From NCBI RefSeq assembly GCF_020859565.1, contig NZ_JAJHUO010000027.1, forward strand, positions 100,084 to 164,083: a DNA stretch of 64,000 bases, written 5' to 3'. Origin of the DNA: Saccharothrix luteola. Its GTDB lineage: Bacteria; Actinomycetota; Actinomycetes; Mycobacteriales; Pseudonocardiaceae. Positions 27,301 to 33,100 of the stretch are shown here, piece after piece. Numbering within the stretch: the stretch's first letter is position 1; the number at the start of each line of letters is the position of its first letter. The translations under genes were made by a program, and so were the position numbers. The notes under the pieces were generated by a model that was given only the letters and a program-made list of their open reading frames with translations, was not told where the DNA came from and did not search any database.

Positions 27301-28698
27301 CCCCACGCCCGAGGCGACGAGCGCGCGGGCGAGCCGGTTCGCGGCGACGTTCAGCTCGGCGTAGGTCAGCGTGACGTCCTCGCACACCACCGCCACGGCG
27401 TCCGGGCGCAGCGCGGCTTGGCGCTCGACCGCGCCGGGCCACGTCACCTCGTCCACCTCGCGCGGCGACGTGCCGAGGTCCAGCAGCCGCGCGCGTTCCT
27501 CGTCGTCCACCAGGTCGATCGACGCCACCGGCTGGTCGGGGTCGGCGTCGAGCACGCGCAGGAAGCGGCGCTGGTGGTCGGCCAGCTCCTCCGGCGTGCA
27601 CACGGCGGCGTTCGCCTCGAACGTCACGACCAGCCTGCCGTCGGCGCGTTGCAGGAACGACGTGGTCAGGTCGTTGACCGGGCCCAGCGACAGCATGTGG
27701 AACGCGGGGTCGAGGTCGGCGAAGCCCATCTCGCGGCCGAAGCCCAGGTAGTTGACCGTGGGTCCGACCAGCTCGGGGATGCCGTCGCGCAGGCCGAGCT
27801 CGCGGGCCAGGTCCTCGCCGCGGTACGCGCTGCGCGGGACGACCTCGCGGATCTCGCGGTCGACGTCGGCGATCAGGCCGGTGACGGTGCTGTCCGGCCG
27901 TACGGTGACGCGCAGCGGCAGCACGGTGGACGCCATGCCGGGCGTGACCCGGCTGACCGCGTCGCGCCGACCGGTCACCGGCATGGCCAGCACCAGGTCG
28001 GACGCGCCGGTCACGCGGTGGGTGTAGGTGGCGACGGCGGCGATGACCTGCCGCGACGTCAACGGGTTCGGCAGCTCGACGGTGCGGCGGATGACCTCGC
28101 GCACCTGCCCGGCCGCCCGCGGCACGAGCCGCACCGGCTCGGGGTGGTCGGCCATCTTCGCGTGCCAGAACGCCCGGTCTTCTTCGCGGGCCGCCGAGTC
28201 GCGGTAGGCGAGGTCGGCGTCGACCAGCGCCTCGACCGGCTTGGGCTGTGGCTCCGCGCCGCCCTCGTACAGCTCGCCGGCCCGGCGGGTGATCAGCACG
28301 CAGCCGTAGGCGTCGACCACGAGGTGGTGGTAGCGCTGGTACCAGAGCACGTGGTCGTCGGCGATGCGCAGCAGCGCGTGGTGGAACAGCGGGCCGGCGG
28401 CGATGTCCGTCAACCGCGCCATGTCGTCGTCCATCCACGCCCGCGCGTCGGCGAGCGAGTCGAACGACAGCAGCGTCACGTCGGTGGTCGGTGCGACGGG
28501 GACCTGCCCGGCCTCGGTGAACCGGACGTGCAGCGCGCCGGTCTCGCCGATCACCTGCCGGACGGCCGCCTCCAGCCGGTCGTGGTCGACCGGTCCGCGC
28601 AGCTCCAGGTACCAGGCGACGTTGTAGACGGGGTTGTCGGGCTCCAGCTGCTGTGCCAACCAGACACCGGTCTGAGCACCGGTCAAGGGCAGCGCCAT
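15382..28698 (-). CDS. Tetramodular siderophore NRPS, predicted X-Ser-N5-hydroxyornithine-X
   Basis: A 4438-residue synthetase: C1-A1-PCP1, C2-A2-PCP2, C3-A3-PCP3, C4-A4-PCP4, terminal C5. Condensation motifs: HHLVVDA (~122), HHILLDG (~1095), HHLILWDG (~2117), HHITTDE (~3138), degenerate SYLAVDE (~4157). TSGSTG loops lie at ~548, 1546, 2573 and 3613; about 1000-1040 residues per module leaves no room for epimerisation domains. PCP serines: S930, S1928 (both GGDS), S2960, S3992 (both GGHS). Specificity codes read by eye: A1 DVWIIGAVNK, A2 DVWHFSLVDK (Ser-like), A3 DMENLGLINK (the known N5-hydroxyornithine code), A4 DVFILGAVNK (close to A1, perhaps acylated hydroxyornithine). No thioesterase; C5 may release the product, as proposed for erythrochelin. 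Start MALPLTGAQTGVW follows CAGGAGTTGACC. Expression probably depends on the iron-controlled binding-protein promoter. Confidence 0.93.
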   Translation of the reverse strand: MALPLTGAQTGVWLAQQLEPDNPVYNVAWYLELRGPVDHDRLEAAVRQVIGETGALHVRFTEAGQVPVAPTTDVTLLSFDSLADARAWMDDDMARLTDIAAGPLFHHALLRIADDHVLWYQRYHHLVVDAYGCVLITRRAGELYEGGAEPQPKPVEALVDADLAYRDSAAREEDRAFWHAKMADHPEPVRLVPRAAGQVREVIRRTVELPNPLTSRQVIAAVATYTHRVTGASDLVLAMPVTGRRDAVSRVTPGMASTVLPLRVTVRPDSTVTGLIADVDREIREVVPRSAYRGEDLARELGLRDGIPELVGPTVNYLGFGREMGFADLDPAFHMLSLGPVNDLTTSFLQRADGRLVVTFEANAAVCTPEELADHQRRFLRVLDADPDQPVASIDLVDDEERARLLDLGTSPREVDEVTWPGAVERQAALRPDAVAVVCEDVTLTYAELNVAANRLARALVASGVGTEDVVGVALPRSADLVVTLLAVMKAGAAYLPLDLDHPRDRVDYMVADAGAKLVITPDTRFELPDDGSDLGLDIALDQAAYVIYTSGSTGRPKGVVVTHEGIGSLIATALDRIGITPDSRVVQFASVGFDVAVWDLCMSLGVGGRAVVVPSHRRVAGEELTSYIAAHGATHMILPPSLVAALPPECELPEGAVLIVGTETVPTELIARWARRLRVVAAYGLTEATVNSTLWAAQPDWTGPVPIGVPDPNTRCYVLDSALRPVPVGVEGELYVGGRGLARGYRGQAALTASRFVADPFAGPGSRMYRTGDRARWRADGNIDFLGRSDGQVKIRGFRIEPGEVESVLMAHPGIAQAAVLVREDHRRVKRLVAYVVGTASPVDAREHVASALPEYMVPSVVVPVAGPLPLTPNGKLDRAALPEPDWTALAGDAPATNPVERTLVELVEAVLGLTPGIHDNFFELGGDSIVTMQLVSRARAAGLEFTPREVFEHRTVAGLARVARVAGADEVSLDGFSSDVLPASPLQEGFFFHAQYDEDDSYVVQEVLSLDVDRDAVQGLLDRHPLLRAGFRQTDRGRVEQVIAESLVLPWREYPAGDDVEAVLAAERAEPFDLSRPPLMRAARHGDRLVLTLHHILLDGWSVGLLRRELVGGRVEPVDHRRYFAWLASRDRDAAHEAWRAALSDVDEPTRIAGLSTTSPARPGIVGPGRQNESRGPLGGDAREAVPVGEFEVSPRHGQHRVRLPAELSAALLGEARRRGLTLSTVLHGAWGLLLGGLTGRADVVYGTTVAGRPAEVPGIENAVGLFINTVPVRQRWQGADSLATTFQHLQSEQARLLDHQHLGLAEIQRVTGHGELFDTLVVVENFPDVVDDVEIRDQLHYPLALIALPGERIELRLKHRLPDAEVASLAQRLVRLLSSFATTPDRPVASLDLVSDAEAEWLARLNATAADVPEGTLVSRIADQTARTQDAVAVVYDDVTLTYAELDRRSTALARRLRGHHVVGVAVPRSAELLVALLGVLKAGAAYLPLDLDYPAERVEFMLADSGATTVVRPEDCADSAAPPVDLPAPHPDQPAYLIYTSGSTGRPKGVVVTHRAIVNRLAWMQHEYGLTADDRVLQKTPSSFDVSVWEFFWALCEGAAVVLAKPDGHRDPAYLADLIRRERITTLHFVPSMLAAFVGVPEVHEDAAWSASLRRAFSSGEALTGDVAARWLALTAVPLHNLYGPTEAAVDVTYFEYDAAPDPAVPIGRPVWNTQLHVLDPFLRPVPTGVPGELYLAGVQLALGYHGRFGLTAERFVANPFGAPGERMYRTGDLVVRRPDGVLVYLGRTDRQVKVRGNRIELGEVESALVAQPGVRRAAVIARDNQLLGYVTPADVDLDAVRTGIAAALPAAMVPHAIVALPDFPLTPSGKLDQNALPSPTLAKTERRAPGNDRERLLCEVFGDVLGLADLGVDDDFFVLGGDSITSIAVSSRARRLGIEISPRDVFEHRTVAALAAVETTADTADDAPLLVLTDEQRAALPEAEDVWPLSPLQEGLYFHSSYDTGALDVYLSQETMDFAGRLDVERLRRAGAALLERNPSLRAGFTSDGVPSPVQFIAPGLEIPLRVVDAEDADVPRLLAADRRERFDLAAPPLCRFLVLRLPDGRDRLVITHHLILWDGWSAWLFLEQLLELYRDVDAELPPPGTYRDYLAWLARQDHDAALRAWRTALSGLREPTLVAPVDRSREPVIPAEFHQELTEELTDRIRAQARRYGLTANAVFNAAWAMVLASQVGRDDVVFGTAVAGRPVEVDGVEHVIGMFLNTIPTRIAVDPRETVLELLRRIQAERTALMAYEHVGLGEIQQEAGHRQLFDTLFVLRTGDGDDRQGEFAARHGVLEVSNVDGTHFPLTLIITPGARTRVTLASRPDIFAADAAEALLTRYTTVLRRLVESPDALLGTLDVLPDRERRALEAEWDASANPVVSETIADLLVAQARRTPDATALVFGDQRLTYAELQDRIDALARLLISRGAGPERVVALALPRTIEMVVALFAVLRTGAAYLPLDLDHPADRLLLMIEDTKPLCVLSTTAVGLVPDAVCVDDLPDAPDEVEWPTFSLDHPAYVIYTSGSTGRPKGVVTPYRGLTNMQLNHQQAIFAPAIAAAGGRRLRIAHTVSFAFDMSWEELLWLVEGHEVHVCDEELRRDAAALVAYCDEHLVDVVNVTPTYAQLLIEEGLLEGHVPALVLLGGEAVPESVWQRLRETPGTYGYNLYGPTEYTINTLGASTEDSETATVGKAIWNTRAYVLDARLRPVPPGSPGELYIAGVGLARGYHDRFGLTAERFVADPYGPPGTRMYRTGDLVRARADGNLDFLGRTDDQVKIRGYRVELGEVESALATQPGVTHAAVVVDAGPGGVKRLVGYVVSDTDPAALRENLKRSLPDYMVPVAIMPVDALPLTVNGKLDVRALPKPVVSGAASSRAAATREEDVLRGLFADVLGVPSVGVDDNFFDLGGHSLLATRLVSRARSALGVELAIRDLFDAPTVAELALRAGGGSARPPLAPVERPAELPLSSAQQRLWLIQQMEGTSAAYNFPLVFTLNGPLDVAALTAAVADVVDRHEALRTVFGEHEGTPFQRVLHDVTPVVVVREASREDVPGIVRDEVERPFDLRTELPLRVTIASLAREEHLVVILLHHITTDEWSDRPFLRDLATAYRARRAGEAPRWAPLPVQYADYTVWQRDVLDLVGEQQLDFWSQALAGAPEELELPVDRPRPGRPTFRGSDLEVVFTPEQADALRAFAQTSGASMFMVVQAAVAALLGRLGAGDDIPLGAPIAGRTDEALDDLVGFFVNTLVLRADLSGDPSFAELVGRVKETSLAAFSHQDVPFEAVVDRLNPTRSAARNPLFQVMVGYHSRGGDAGSFDGLPVTWVGHETTTAKFDLVFSFTEVVGGPVVCRLEYATDLFDRVTVERLGARLTTLVDAVLAAPSAPVSAVDLLAPDERRRVVDEFNRTARAVPEETFTTMFARCVAERPDAVAVVDRHRSVDYAWLDARSNKIARLLVARGVGRESVVGIAVPKSADMVAAVVATLKLGAAYLPLDLSHPADRIAYMIEDSAASLVVTTRDAPVPDVTGTLVLDAVADELTATSDEPLVHSGPSALDSAMYVIYTSGSTGRPKGVVVPHEGISSLAATAIDRMGLTAESRVLQFASVGFDVAVFELTMALCVGGRLVFAPDEVRVAGPELTDFLRDRRITHMILPPSLVSALPADCELPEGSTILVGTETVPPDVIGRWAGRLNLLAAYGLTEATVNSTLWKAVPEWDSAVPIGVPDPNTTVYVLDDRLRPVPPGVVGELYVSGRGLARGYIGQAALTASRFVASPFGPPGARMYRTGDRARWRADGNLDFLGRVDTQVKIRGFRIELGEIEAALTRHPAVAQAAVVADRTGDVTRLVGYVVGSTDDDLRALVAERLPEYMVPAAVIFLDGPLPLTPNGKLDRRALPRPDWSAMTGDDRPVTPEQKAIAELFAEILGVSPGIHDNFFTLGGHSMASMRLVGKIRSVFGVDIALRDVFDSPTVAGLAGRLTGATSARPPLRRFDRPVDLPTAPVQRGPVRRGPVSWDHALALKATTPFDVPALVAAYADVVERHEPLRTVLDGDVQRAVPASPLAVEPVVALDEALPAFAAEPAEPGRPPVRARLVVDASGAQALLLTMSYLAVDEWSVVPLFRDLQHAYAARRRGEAPQWTELPVTYADYTLWSAEVVEAVGEEQHAFWRDALRDLPDLALPRSGDRRPGRHPAAVIPFSLPAALHAAVDRLATRTGTSMFMVVQAAVAAALTPYGTDLPIGTMVAGRTEEALADLVGCFFNRIVLRTDTAGRPSYTELLARVRATDLAAFDHADVPVPVEPQVMIVHHEKAVLSTLEGGTGSLEAVPTGTTPAELTISFYEPQDDGPVPCYLVYATDLFTPTTAQHLADAVLHHLHRATTDPDRRIEP
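25137..25240 (-). repeat. In-frame low-complexity insertion within NRPS condensation domain 2
   Basis: Between the HHILLDG half and the C-terminal half of C2, residues about 1153-1190 read STTSPARPGIVGPGRQNESR and GPLGGDAREAVPVGE, not part of the C fold. The DNA holds a tight palindrome, GTCCCCTCCCAGGGGAC at 25150-25166. C3 has no such segment at the matching place. It looks like a short mobile or recurrent element kept in frame. Confidence 0.55.
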
Positions 28699-28735
28699 GG
28701 TCAACTCCTGTTCCTTCCCGACTTCCCGCACACAC

Positions 28736-28775
28736 ACCGCGGGTGGGGATGCACGACGGCACCCCCACCCGCGGT
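28736..28775. terminator. Stem-loop between the binding-protein and NRPS genes
   Basis: ACCGCGGGTGGGG at 28736-28748 pairs perfectly with 28763-28775 across a 14-base loop. It follows the stop of the siderophore-binding protein and precedes the NRPS start. It has no T tract, so it may be a partial terminator or an mRNA-stabilising hairpin that lets the binding protein be made in excess. Confidence 0.65.
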
Positions 28776-28785
28776 GGACCGTCGA

Positions 28786-29796
28786 CTAGTTCTTGATCGC
28801 TTCGAGCAGCGGCACGACCTGCTCGATGCCGTAGGGCACGCTCAGCACCGTGTTGAACGACATGGCCGCGCCGATCGGCGGGTCCATGTAGGTGAGGAAC
28901 AGGTCGCGCTTCTCGCTGACGACCTTGAGCCGCTGGTAGGCGGGCACGGACTTGATCCGGTCCCAGGCGCTCTGGTCGAACATGATCCACACCAGGCGGT
29001 CGGCGTCGAGCAGGTCGAACCGCTCCTCGCTGAACTCCGCCACGTTCATCTGGCCCGCGAGCTTGCCGATCTCGTCGACGAGGGTGAAGCCCAGCTCCTT
29101 CATGAAGATGGCCTTCGGGTCGGTCGGCGCGAACGCGGAGTACTGGCCGGGCTTGAAGCTGTCGGCCACCACCATCGTCTTGCCCGCCCACTCCGGGTGC
29201 GCGGCCTTGGCCTCGCCGAACTTCTTCGCCACGCCGTCGATCAGCGCCTGCGCTTCCTTCTCCTTGCCCAGCGCCCTGCCGATGTGCAGGGTCTGGTCCT
29301 GCCACGGCGCGGCGTAGTCCGGGAACGCCTTGGGCTGCGCGACCACGGGCGCGATCTTGGACAGCGTGTCGTACTGCTCCTGCTTCATGCCGGAGTAGAC
29401 CGCGAGGATCAGGTCGGGCTTGAGCGCGGCGACCTTCTCCAGGTTGTACTCGTCGCGCTCGCCGACGATCTCCGGCTGGGTGGAGCCCCAGAGGTCCTTG
29501 GTCCACGGCCAGTTGCCGAACGGCCGCTCCTTGAACCAGTCCACGACGCCGACCGGCTTGACGCCCAGGGCCAGCACGGGCTCCTGGTCGGACAGGCCGA
29601 GGGTGACGACCTTCTTCGGCTCGCTCTTGATCTCGGTGGTGCCGTACTTGTGCTCGACCGAGACCGGGAACGCGCCGGTGGAGGCCGCGTTGGTCGGGCT
29701 CGTCCCGCCGGAGCCGGCGTCGCCGCCGCCCCCGCAGGCGGCCAGCGCCAGCGCTGCGGCCGACACGGCCGCGACCAGCTTGAACTTCGTGGACAT
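28786..29796 (-). CDS. Iron-siderophore-binding lipoprotein (ABC importer substrate-binding protein)
   Basis: A 336-residue FepB/FhuD-type binding protein. The lipoprotein signal MSTKFKLVAAVSAAALALAACGG ends in lipobox LAAC. The mature protein has KKVVTLGLSDQEPVLALGVKPVGVV, the N-lobe start of class III binding proteins, and NLEKVAALKPDLILAVYSG, the usual second signature. It captures the ferric siderophore outside the membrane and needs a permease; the FecCD gene at position 1 is one candidate, 29 kb away. ATG 29796 is preceded by a GGAAA-rich site (CGAAAGGGAAACCCTG) and an iron box, so it is iron-repressed. Confidence 0.95.
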   Translation of the reverse strand: MSTKFKLVAAVSAAALALAACGGGGDAGSGGTSPTNAASTGAFPVSVEHKYGTTEIKSEPKKVVTLGLSDQEPVLALGVKPVGVVDWFKERPFGNWPWTKDLWGSTQPEIVGERDEYNLEKVAALKPDLILAVYSGMKQEQYDTLSKIAPVVAQPKAFPDYAAPWQDQTLHIGRALGKEKEAQALIDGVAKKFGEAKAAHPEWAGKTMVVADSFKPGQYSAFAPTDPKAIFMKELGFTLVDEIGKLAGQMNVAEFSEERFDLLDADRLVWIMFDQSAWDRIKSVPAYQRLKVVSEKRDLFLTYMDPPIGAAMSFNTVLSVPYGIEQVVPLLEAIKN

Positions 29797-29843
29797 CACA
29801 GGGTTTCCCTTTCGGAGGCGCGGCGGCGCGCCGCTGTACCAGG

Positions 29844-29862
29844 TTAGGTTTGCGTAACCTAA
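29844..29862 (-). promoter_or_regulatory. Iron box for the siderophore-binding protein / NRPS operon
   Basis: TTAGGTTTGCGTAACCTAA has perfect seven-base arms around TGCGT and matches the DtxR/IdeR iron-box arms exactly. It lies 47 bases before the binding-protein start and 17 bases after the monooxygenase stop, giving this operon its own iron-repressed promoter. Confidence 0.9.
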
Positions 29863-29878
29863 CAAACTGCGAGGCGTT

Positions 29879-31207
29879 TCAGCTCACCCGTGAGACGCTG
29901 ATCGCGTATTCGGGCGGCGAGGGCACTGCCGTCGTGCGGCGGCCGAGCACGGACCGGAGGATCTCCCCCACCCGCACGGAGGTGTTGGACAGCAACGACG
30001 ACGAGATGCCGTGGGTGTGCTCGGTGCCGCCCTGGAGGTAGAGGCCGGCCAGCAGGTCGTCGTCGGTGTCCAGGCGGTAGTCGCGGCCGACGCTGAGCCT
30101 GCCGTGCGCGTCGCGGGCGCAGCGCCCGGCCAGCTCGCCCAGCAGCCCGGTCGGGTCGGCCTCGCGGTAGCCGGTGGCGTAGACGATCGCGTCGGCGTCG
30201 AGCACGTCGCGCGCGCCGGTGCTCAGCGACTCGACGGTCACGACCACACCGTCACCGCGGTCGTCCAGCTCGGCCACGCGGGAGAGGTTGAGCAGCCGCA
30301 GCCGCTGCTCGCCCAGCACCTTCTCCCGGTAGACCCGCCGGTACAGCTCGGCGATCAGCTCGTTGTCGACCACCGCGTAGTTGGTGTTGCCGTGGTAGTC
30401 CATCAGCTTGCGCTTGACCTGCTCGGGCGCGGCGAAGTAGTCGTCGACGGCGGCCGGGTCGAAGATCCGGTTCGCGAAGGGGCTGTCGTCCGCCGGGCTG
30501 TAGCCGTAGCGGGCGAACACCGCGCAGACCTCGGCGGTCGGGAACCGCTCGTGCAGGAACGCGGTGACCTCGGCGCCGCTCTGCCCGGCGCCGACCACGA
30601 CGAGCCGGCGCGGGTCGGCCAGCGACTCGACGCGGTGCAGGAAGTCCCGGTTGTGCCAGACCCGCTCGGACGGCCGGACGCCCTCGGGCAGGGCCGGGCG
30701 CAGGCCGGTGGCCAGCACCAGGTTGCGGGCGCGGCGCACCTCCACCTCACCCGTCGACGTGCGCGAGACGACGTCGAAGTGCGTGATCACGCCGTCCTCG
30801 GCCACCGGCCGCACGTCCACCACGTCGTGGTCGTAGGACACCAGGTCGTCGACGCGGCCGGCGGCCCACTCGAAGTAGTCGTGGAACTCGACCCGCAGCG
30901 GGAACAGGTTCTTGTGGTTGATGAAGTCGACCAGCCTGTCCTTGCTGTGCAGGTAGCTCAGGAAGGTGAAGGTGCTGTTCGGGTTCCGCAGCGTCACCAG
31001 GTCCTTGAGGAACGAGACCTGCATGGTCGCGTCGTCGATCAGCATCCCGCGGTGCCAGCCGAACCGGGGCTGGCGTTCCAGGAAGTGGGCGGTCACCACG
31101 TCTTCGGCACGCGCGTTGGCGTTGTACTCGGTGACGGCGATCGCGAGGGCCAGGTTGGACGGCCCGAAGCCGACGCCGAGGACGTCGAAGACTGGTGGCT
31201 GTGGCAT
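29879..31207 (-). CDS. L-ornithine N5-monooxygenase
   Basis: A 442-residue flavoprotein that makes N5-hydroxy-L-ornithine from ornithine with FAD, NADPH and oxygen, the first committed step of hydroxamate siderophores. The FAD site is VLGVGFGPSNLALAIAV; the NADPH site is RLVVVGAGQSGAEVTAFL; ATGYREADPTGLL is the family C-terminal ATG motif; WHRGMLIDDATMQVSFLKDL is the conserved substrate-side segment of the SidA/PvdA/CchB family. The start MPQPPVFDVLGVGFGP fits. Its product matches the N5-hydroxyornithine code of NRPS A3. Divergent from the exporter genes, behind an iron box. Confidence 0.96.
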   Translation of the reverse strand: MPQPPVFDVLGVGFGPSNLALAIAVTEYNANARAEDVVTAHFLERQPRFGWHRGMLIDDATMQVSFLKDLVTLRNPNSTFTFLSYLHSKDRLVDFINHKNLFPLRVEFHDYFEWAAGRVDDLVSYDHDVVDVRPVAEDGVITHFDVVSRTSTGEVEVRRARNLVLATGLRPALPEGVRPSERVWHNRDFLHRVESLADPRRLVVVGAGQSGAEVTAFLHERFPTAEVCAVFARYGYSPADDSPFANRIFDPAAVDDYFAAPEQVKRKLMDYHGNTNYAVVDNELIAELYRRVYREKVLGEQRLRLLNLSRVAELDDRGDGVVVTVESLSTGARDVLDADAIVYATGYREADPTGLLGELAGRCARDAHGRLSVGRDYRLDTDDDLLAGLYLQGGTEHTHGISSSLLSNTSVRVGEILRSVLGRRTTAVPSPPEYAISVSRVS

Positions 31208-31245
31208 GGCTGTCCCATCGGTGCGAGAACAAGGCGTGATCGAAC

Positions 31246-31264
31246 TTTGGTTACCCTAACCTAA
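31246..31264 (-). promoter_or_regulatory. Iron box for the ornithine monooxygenase gene
   Basis: TTTGGTTACCCTAACCTAA matches the iron-box consensus at 16 of 19 positions and lies 38 bases before the monooxygenase start. Confidence 0.85.
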
Positions 31265-31303
31265 GTTGATCCTCCGCGGGAGTGATCCAGGCCTCTCTTC
31301 TGA

Positions 31304-31322
31304 TTAGGGTAGCCTCACCTAG
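31304..31322 (+). promoter_or_regulatory. Iron box for the ABC exporter genes
   Basis: TTAGGGTAGCCTCACCTAG matches the consensus at 15 of 19 positions. It lies 25 bases before the GTG start of the first ABC gene, so the divergent exporter and monooxygenase genes each carry an operator. Confidence 0.8.
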
Positions 31323-31347
31323 CACTCAGCGGAAGGCGGGCACAGGG

Positions 31348-33024
31348 GTGAAAACCGACCTCAGGACCGACGTCCTCAAGGGCGCGGTGACCGGGCAGTG
31401 GAGGTCGGTGACCGTCGCGTCGGCGCTCGGCGCGGCGCACCAGACCGGTGAGGCCGCCGTGCCGCTCCTGATCGGCGTGGTGATCGACGAGGCGGTGCGC
31501 ACCGGCGCGAGCGAGCGGCTGGTGCTCTGGATCGGCGTGCTGGCCGCGGTGTTCGTGGCGCTGTCGTTGAGCTTCCGCTTCTCCTTGCGCAGCGGGGAGA
31601 AGGCGTCGCACCAGGCCGCGCACGAGGTGCGGTCGACGTTGGCCGCGCGGGTGCTGTCGGCGGACGGCGGCGCGGCGCACGGCCGGTTGTCCGGGGAGCT
31701 GGCGAACATCGCGACCAGCGACGCGCAGCGCGTCGGGCAGGTGAACCTGGCGTTGCCCATCGCCTTCTCCGCGGTGATCGGCGTGCTGGTGGGCGCGGTG
31801 GCGTTGCTGCGGGTGTCCTGGGTGCTCGGGCTGCTGGTGCTGGTGGCCGCGCCGGTCCTGCTCGGCTTGGCGCACGTGCTCGGCAAACCACTCGAACGGC
31901 GCAGCGACGCCGAGCAGGACCGGGCCGCGCTGGCGTCCGGGGTCGCGGCCGACCTGGTCGCCGGGCTGCGGGCGTTGAAGGGCATCGGCGCGGAGGCCAC
32001 GGCGGCGCGGCGGTACCGGGTGACCAGCCGGTCGTCCATGGAGGCCGCGATCCGCGCGGCCGGGTCCCGGGCGTGGCTGGACGGGTCGATGCTGGCGATG
32101 ACCGGCGTGTTCCTGGCGATCGTGGCGCTGGTCGGCGGGCACCTGGCCGCGTCGGGGACGATCACCGTCGGCCAGCTGGTGGCCGCGGTCGGGTTGGCGC
32201 AGTTCCTGCTGTGGCCGTTGTCGATCTTCTCGTGGGTCAACGGGCTGCTGGCGCAGGGCCGGGCGTCGGCCGCGAGGGTCGCCGAGGTGCTGGCCGCTCC
32301 CCCGGACGTGCCGCCGGGTTCGTCGTCCCTGCCGACGCCGGTGGCCGGGCGGGTGGAGCTGACCGACGTGGTGTCCGGGTCGTTGCGCGGCGTGTCGTTC
32401 ACCGCGGCACCCGGCGAGCTGCTCGGTGTGGTGGCGCGTGATCCGGCGGACGCCGTGTCCTTGCTGGCCGTGCTCGCGCGGGAGGTGGACCCCTCCGGCG
32501 GCACGGTGGCGCTGGACGGCGTGCCGCTGTCCACTGTGGAAGGTTCGGCGCTGCGGGCGGCGGTGCTGGTCGCGGCGCACGACGCGGACCTGTTCGAGGG
32601 GTCGGTGCGGGACAACGTCGCGGCCGGTGGGGCGAGGCTCCACGAAGCCTTGGACGCGGCACGGGTGGACGACGTGGTGCGGGCGTTGCCCGACGGGTTG
32701 GACACGGTGATCTCGGCACGTGGCCGGTCGCTGTCGGGCGGCCAGCGGCAGCGGGTGGCGCTGGCGCGTGCCCTGGCCGCCGCTCCCCCGGTGCTGGTGG
32801 TGCACGACCCGACGACCGCGGTGGACGCGGTGACGGAGGTGTCGCTGGCCGCCGGGATCAAGCGGGTGCGGGCCGGGTCGACGACGATCGTGGTGGCCAC
32901 GAGCCCGGCGCTGCTGGCGGCGGCGGACCGCGTGGTGTTCCTGGCTTCCGGTGCGGTGGTCGCCGATGGCACGCACGCGGACCTGGTGGCGGACGAGGAC
33001 TACCGACTGGTGGTGTTGAGCTGA
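31348..33024 (+). CDS. ABC exporter half-transporter with degenerate ATPase site (siderophore locus)
   Basis: A 558-residue protein: type IV membrane domain (about 1-310, six helices, e.g. ASALGAAHQTGEAAVPLLIGVVIDEA) followed by an ATPase domain. The Walker A position (near residue 360) reads GVVARDPADAVSL and lacks the GxxGxGK lysine; Walker B ends VVHDPTTAVD, with proline in place of the catalytic glutamate. The signature LSGGQRQRVALARAL is intact. It therefore supplies a signature to its partner but cannot hydrolyse ATP itself. Likely role: export of the siderophore, or IrtAB-like import; neither is proven. GTG at 31348 follows GGAAGG; it pairs with the next gene. Confidence 0.88.
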   Translation: MKTDLRTDVLKGAVTGQWRSVTVASALGAAHQTGEAAVPLLIGVVIDEAVRTGASERLVLWIGVLAAVFVALSLSFRFSLRSGEKASHQAAHEVRSTLAARVLSADGGAAHGRLSGELANIATSDAQRVGQVNLALPIAFSAVIGVLVGAVALLRVSWVLGLLVLVAAPVLLGLAHVLGKPLERRSDAEQDRAALASGVAADLVAGLRALKGIGAEATAARRYRVTSRSSMEAAIRAAGSRAWLDGSMLAMTGVFLAIVALVGGHLAASGTITVGQLVAAVGLAQFLLWPLSIFSWVNGLLAQGRASAARVAEVLAAPPDVPPGSSSLPTPVAGRVELTDVVSGSLRGVSFTAAPGELLGVVARDPADAVSLLAVLAREVDPSGGTVALDGVPLSTVEGSALRAAVLVAAHDADLFEGSVRDNVAAGGARLHEALDAARVDDVVRALPDGLDTVISARGRSLSGGQRQRVALARALAAAPPVLVVHDPTTAVDAVTEVSLAAGIKRVRAGSTTIVVATSPALLAAADRVVFLASGAVVADGTHADLVADEDYRLVVLS

Positions 33025-33100
33025 TGGGCACGAGCCCGACGACCCGTGGCGCCGACCACCTCCCGACCACAACTACCGAACTGGCGGTGTCGAGCTGATG
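33001..33100. repeat. Near-direct repeat flanking the ABC gene junction
   Basis: The 26 bases ending the first ABC gene (33001-33026) recur with four small differences at 33074-33100, directly at the start codon of the second gene (both end GAGCTGATG). The intervening 47 bases look non-coding. A small tandem duplication separated the two genes. Confidence 0.6.
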
